Shown here in pieces: positions 60,543 through 64,000 of a stretch of 64,000 nt of DNA; the stretch's first letter is position 1, and the number at the start of each line of letters is the position of its first letter. The stretch comes from Kitasatospora sp. NBC_00315 (GTDB lineage: Bacteria > Actinomycetota > Actinomycetes > Streptomycetales > Streptomycetaceae). A program made the translations under genes and the position numbers. Below the pieces are notes generated by a model that saw only the letters and a list, made by a program, of their open reading frames with translations, made no database searches and was not told the DNA's origin. The stretch is taken from the NCBI RefSeq assembly GCF_041435095.1, contig NZ_CP108025.1:7750001-7814000 (forward strand). The letters run 5' to 3'.

Positions 60543-62732
60543 ATGGAACCCGCCGTCGACCCGGGCGAAGCCGTCGACGACCGCCCGCCGTCGCCGCTCG
60601 CCGCCCGGTCAGGGGCGGAGGAGGACCCGCTGGTCCGGCTGCGGCAGACCTTCTGGTGCGGGCGGCCGGACCACCCGCGGCGCGATCGATCGGACCTCCC
60701 GGTGGACCCGGGCGGTGATCTGCTGACCCTGCTCGCCCGGGCCGAGTACGGCCCGGGCGGCCCCGGCCGGGCGGAGCTTCCGGCCGCCGACCGGTGGACG
60801 GCGGAGCTGCGGCGGGCCTGCCGGGAGGGGCGCCCACCGGCGCCGGCGCACCTGCTCGCGTGGCCGGCCCAGCCGGGCGCGGGCCGGGTGCCCGGGAGCG
60901 CCGAGCAGCAGACCGCCCTCGCCGAGGCCTGGGCGCTCGCCGTCGCGGGCCCGGGTCGCGGGCGCGGCACGGCGGCACTGCGAAGCCGTCTGCTGGCAGC
61001 CTCGCCCGCCGAGGCCGCGTTCCTGCTCGACCTGGCCGACGCGCACGGCCTGCGGCCACTGCGCCCGGCCGAGGCGGCGGTGTGGACGGCGGCCGGGCGG
61101 CCCGCCCGCCACGCGGCCTGGCGCTACCTGTCCGGCCTGCCCGGGGGTGAACGGCTGCTGCCCGCGCCCGGCCCGGCCGGGGTGGACCCGTACGAGCGGC
61201 TGCTGCTGGCCGCGGCCCGACGGCGGGCCGGGGCGGATGACGGCCCGGGATCCGCGTTCCGCACGGCGTTCCCGGTGCCGCGGGGAGCGGAGCGGCCCGG
61301 CCTGGTGGTCGCGCAGTCGATGCTGCTCGGCCGGCTGGACGCTCCGGGCCAGGGCCTGAGCGGCGGCCTGAGCGTGCTGCTCGGCGGCCTCGGCGACGCG
61401 CTCGCGTGCACGGACGGGGTGGCCCGGGTCCTGACCCTGGTGACGGCCGCCGGTCCCGAGCTCGCGACCGGCCTACCGCTGCTCGACCGCCGCACTCCGG
61501 ACCACTGGGTGCTGCGGCTGCCCGTCGACGGGGACGAGCCGCCCGCGCCGCGGACCGTCGCAGCACACCGCGCCGCACTCGCCTGGTGGGCCGCACTGCT
61601 GCTGCGCGGGCTCGGGCGGCCGGTGGACGTGGTGCACGTCCGGTACGCCGACGACGGCTCGCTCGCCGTCGCCGAAGCGGCCGGGCGGATCGGCGCCCGG
61701 CTGGTGTTCACCGTCACGCCGGATCCGCACCGGACCGTCCGGGAGCGCTACGCCGGACTGGCGCCGCAACCGGATCCCGCGCTCGGACCGGCGCTCCGCG
61801 AGGACCTGCACCGGATCTTCGTCGCCGACCGCCTGGTCGAGCGGGCCGACACCGTGGTCGCCATCGCCGGTCGCGAGGGTGCGGCACCCGGGCTGGTCCG
61901 GCACTTCCCGCAGCTCGGGCCGGAACACCGCACCCGGCCGCCGGCCGCGCCGCCCGAGGGGATCGCGCCTCTGCGCCCCGAATCCGGTGACGGCCGCCGC
62001 CGTCGGGCCCTGCTCACCGGGCTCTTCGGCAGCGGGACGGGGCCGGGCGGCCCCGAGGTCCGGGAGGAGGGTCCGGTCCGCTGCCCGGACCGGTTGGACG
62101 GCGTCGACCGGGCGCTCCCGCTGATGCTCTGCGTGGGCCGGCTCCATCCCGTCAAGCAGCAGGACGTCCTGGTCGAGGCATGGCTGGAGGCAGGGTTGGA
62201 CCGAAGCGGAACGCTGCTGCTGATCGGCGGCTCGGCGGAGAACCCGACCGCGGTGGAGCGTGAGATGCGGGCTCGGATCGAGAAACTCCTCGCCGGGCTC
62301 CCGCGGGCCCGGCGCCGAGTGGCGCTCCGGCCCGCGCTGGCCAACCGGGACGTCCGGCTGCTGGAGCACGCCCTGGCCGGGACGGCTCGGCCCGGCGGCG
62401 CCGTGTACGTGTGCCCGAGCGCCAAGGAGGAGTTCGGCATCGCGGTGCTGGAGGCGATGAGCGCGGGCCTTCCGGCGGCCGGTCCGCGGCGCGGCGGGGT
62501 GCCGCACTACCTGCGGCACGGCGAGAACGGTTTTCTGCTCGACACCACCTCGGCCGCGACTCTCGCGGCCGGTCTCCGGACCCTGTCGGCGGTGCCCCGG
62601 GAGGAGCTGGCGAGGCTCGCGGCGCGTGGCCGGGAGACCGTCCGCCGGGACTTCTCGGTCGCCGCCATGGCGACCGCCTTGGCCGCCGAGTACCGCGTTC
62701 GGGAGCCGTCCGTGCGGCCGGAGCGGGCCTGA
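60543..62732 (+). CDS. GT4-family glycosyltransferase with long N-terminal extension
   Basis: A 729-residue protein. Residues 1-250 are a helical Ala/Arg-rich region with no recognised family. The GT-B core begins at about 255 with GQGLSGGLSVLLGGLGDAL (donor loop) and contains CVGRLHPVKQQDVLVEAW and the retaining GT4 EX7E motif in KEEFGIAVLEAM. Its arrangement recalls sucrose-phosphate-synthase-like GT4 enzymes. ATG at 60543. It may glycosylate a small molecule or make a disaccharide; substrate unknown. Confidence 0.88.
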   Translation: MEPAVDPGEAVDDRPPSPLAARSGAEEDPLVRLRQTFWCGRPDHPRRDRSDLPVDPGGDLLTLLARAEYGPGGPGRAELPAADRWTAELRRACREGRPPAPAHLLAWPAQPGAGRVPGSAEQQTALAEAWALAVAGPGRGRGTAALRSRLLAASPAEAAFLLDLADAHGLRPLRPAEAAVWTAAGRPARHAAWRYLSGLPGGERLLPAPGPAGVDPYERLLLAAARRRAGADDGPGSAFRTAFPVPRGAERPGLVVAQSMLLGRLDAPGQGLSGGLSVLLGGLGDALACTDGVARVLTLVTAAGPELATGLPLLDRRTPDHWVLRLPVDGDEPPAPRTVAAHRAALAWWAALLLRGLGRPVDVVHVRYADDGSLAVAEAAGRIGARLVFTVTPDPHRTVRERYAGLAPQPDPALGPALREDLHRIFVADRLVERADTVVAIAGREGAAPGLVRHFPQLGPEHRTRPPAAPPEGIAPLRPESGDGRRRRALLTGLFGSGTGPGGPEVREEGPVRCPDRLDGVDRALPLMLCVGRLHPVKQQDVLVEAWLEAGLDRSGTLLLIGGSAENPTAVEREMRARIEKLLAGLPRARRRVALRPALANRDVRLLEHALAGTARPGGAVYVCPSAKEEFGIAVLEAMSAGLPAAGPRRGGVPHYLRHGENGFLLDTTSAATLAAGLRTLSAVPREELARLAARGRETVRRDFSVAAMATALAAEYRVREPSVRPERA

Positions 62733-62924
62733 GCGCCCGGAGCCACAGGAGCCATAGGAGCCGCAGGAGCGGCCGCAGCGGCCGGCGGACGAAGCGGTGC
62801 GCAATCGCTGCGAGTAGCCCTCCGGCGGTGACTCGGCCAGCGTGGCGGGTGGATCCCCGTGGCGGTCCCGGCACCGGCGTGCCGGCGCTCGCGCGCGGCC
62901 CCGACCCGTGAGAGGAGCACCGTC

Positions 62925-63497
62925 ATGGCACCGGCGGCGACACCGCTGCTGTCCCTGGGGGTCAGGCCGGCCCGGGCCGCGGCGCCCTCGGCCGACGCCG
63001 AGTCGTTCCCCGACCTGCGGGCCTGCGAGCGCCTGGTCCGACAGGTCGCCCTGCGGTTGCTCGGGGACGCCGGCGAGGCCGAGGACGTCACCCAGCAGGT
63101 GCTTCTGGCCGTATGGCAGGGCCGGCACCGGTGGCGCGCCGACCGCGGCAGCACCGCGGCCTGGCTGAACGGCATCGCCCGGCACAAGGCGGCCGACGCC
63201 CTCGCGGCCAGGGCCCGGCGGCGCAGGCTGCTCGACCTGCTCGACGCGCGGGCCGTGCGGGCCGAGCGGCGCGACGAACCGGCCCTGGTCGTCGACCGGG
63301 TCCTGTTGGAGCGCGAACTGGCCGGACTCACCGCGCTCCAGGGCACGGTGATCCGACTCGTCTACTACGGCGACCTGACACACGATCAGGTGGCCGAGCG
63401 CACGGGGCTGCCGCTCGGCACCGTCAAGAGCCACCTCCGGCGCGGCCTGGAACAGCTCCGGCGGCGGATCGCCGAGCACCCCGCCGAGCGGGTGTGA
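62925..63497 (+). CDS. ECF-type RNA polymerase sigma factor
   Basis: A 190-residue sigma factor. Region 2 is VRQVALRLLGDAGEAEDVTQQVLLAVWQGRHRWR, with the conserved GSTAAWLNGIARHKAADALRA-like segment; region 4 is LTHDQVAERTGLPLGTVKSHLRRGLEQLRRR. It is of SigK/ECF type. No anti-sigma gene is visible directly downstream within the window. ATG at 62925 has AGAGGAG upstream. Preceded by short GAGCC(A/G)(C/T)AG repeats at 62739-62770. Confidence 0.9.
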   Translation: MAPAATPLLSLGVRPARAAAPSADAESFPDLRACERLVRQVALRLLGDAGEAEDVTQQVLLAVWQGRHRWRADRGSTAAWLNGIARHKAADALAARARRRRLLDLLDARAVRAERRDEPALVVDRVLLERELAGLTALQGTVIRLVYYGDLTHDQVAERTGLPLGTVKSHLRRGLEQLRRRIAEHPAERV

Positions 63498-63609
63498 CGA
63501 CCAGGGGTCGCCTGCTTCGTGTTGACCGGTGCACCGGACGGCTGCACGGCGCTGCGTGGCCGTGATGATGGCGTCGTGACGGGTCGTCCGGTGCGTGGGC
63601 CGCGTTCCG

Positions 63610-64000
63610 TCAGCCGGTGGTGTGCGGCGGGGTGTTGCCGCCCCCGGTCGGGCTGGGCGACGAGCTCGGCGCAGTGGTGGTCGCGCTCGCCGACGGGCTG
63701 GGCGACGCGACGGGGGCCGGGTCGAGCGAGACGGTCAGTCCGCAGGCAGTGCGCAGGTCCGTCGTCAGGTAGTTCTTGGCGGCGGTGGCCTGGGCCGCGG
63801 TGATCGTGGTGTCGCCGTTGTCGTAGGCGGCGAGGGTGGTCGCGTAGCTCGCGGCACTGCCGGTCGCCTTCGCCGCGACCTCCTGCAGCAGGCTGCCGAG
63901 TTCGGCCGTGGTCAGGACACTGCCGGCGGACTGGTCGAGCGGTGCGGCCAGCGAGCAGTAGGTGTCCTGCGGCGCGGTCGTTCCCACGACCGCGGCGCGG
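63610..64000 (-). CDS. Secreted Ala/Ser/Thr-rich protein (5' end outside window)
   Basis: The frame is open to the right edge, so only the last 130 residues are seen. They include AAPLDQSAGSVLTTAELGSLLQEVAAKATG, an Ala-rich helix pair with two Cys (TYCSLAA, TACGLTV), and a low-complexity tail VASPSPSASATTTAPSSSPSPTGGG typical of cell-wall or secreted proteins. No known domain. Confidence 0.65.
   Translation of the reverse strand, partial: RAAVVGTTAPQDTYCSLAAPLDQSAGSVLTTAELGSLLQEVAAKATGSAASYATTLAAYDNGDTTITAAQATAAKNYLTTDLRTACGLTVSLDPAPVASPSPSASATTTAPSSSPSPTGGGNTPPHTTG

Noticed and set aside
61473-63479. Long minus-strand open frame over the GT4 and sigma genes
   Set aside because: It crosses two real genes in antisense and has no domain.

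Overview
The window is very GC-rich, with strong third-position GC bias, GTG starts, short gene overlaps and large families of TetR, GntR, DeoR, MFS and secreted proteins. Together with DasR-like (dre) sites, a B12 riboswitch, a thermolysin-type secreted protease and an alditol oxidase that reads like the Streptomyces coelicolor AldO family, this points to a chromosomal segment of a Streptomyces/Kitasatospora-type actinomycete. No rRNA, tRNA, CRISPR array, prophage, insertion sequence or biosynthetic megasynthase was seen. The segment resembles a metabolically flexible chromosome arm made of many one- to three-gene units, each with its own regulator.

Layout. 1-8.5 kb: three MFS exporters (the first cut by the window edge), a sulfite-oxidase-like molybdoenzyme, a TetR regulator divergent from an efflux pump, and a DeoR regulator divergent from another MFS gene. 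8.7-18 kb: a large secreted GH31 enzyme with CBM and ricin-B modules, two alpha/beta hydrolases (one lacking its nucleophile serine), a secreted protein of three exact-period cysteine repeats, a small membrane protein and an SRPBCC protein. 18-26 kb: a ProP-like transporter, a secreted M4 metalloprotease, a membrane-anchored EEP-family phosphodiesterase, an alpha/beta hydrolase, and an NAD-epimerase divergent from a TetR regulator with twin operators.

26.6-32.4 kb is the most coherent system: a GntR/FadR regulator convergent with a five-gene operon. The operon encodes FAH-family hydrolase, L-fuconate dehydratase, SDR, aldo/keto reductase and amidohydrolase-type lactonase, a full non-phosphorylating L-fucose (6-deoxysugar) route to pyruvate and lactate. 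An identical 12-bp motif sits at the regulator's promoter and just upstream of the operon's -35 box, so the regulator probably controls both ends.

32.8-49.5 kb: an M20 peptidase, a decayed EF-G pseudogene, VOC, YqeY-like, carotenoid-desaturase-like and enoyl-CoA hydratase genes, a 1.1-kb gene-free stretch, a GNAT/M20 pair, a glutathionyl-hydroquinone-reductase-like protein, an SDR flanked by duplicated and inverted sequence, a SnoaL-like gene divergent from TetR (24-bp perfect palindrome), nagB with a dre site, and a cobalt/nickel transporter behind a cobalamin riboswitch and a possible Nur box.

49.6-64 kb: a HTH-PNPOx fusion, a secreted beta-propeller, alditol oxidase, a Tat-exported berberine-bridge-type oxidase, a lipoprotein, a P-loop protein, two divergent glycosyltransferases, an ECF sigma factor and a secreted protein cut by the right edge. 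Starts were chosen from codon position, Shine-Dalgarno spacing and family N-termini; all functions are by family recognition from the translated sequence.
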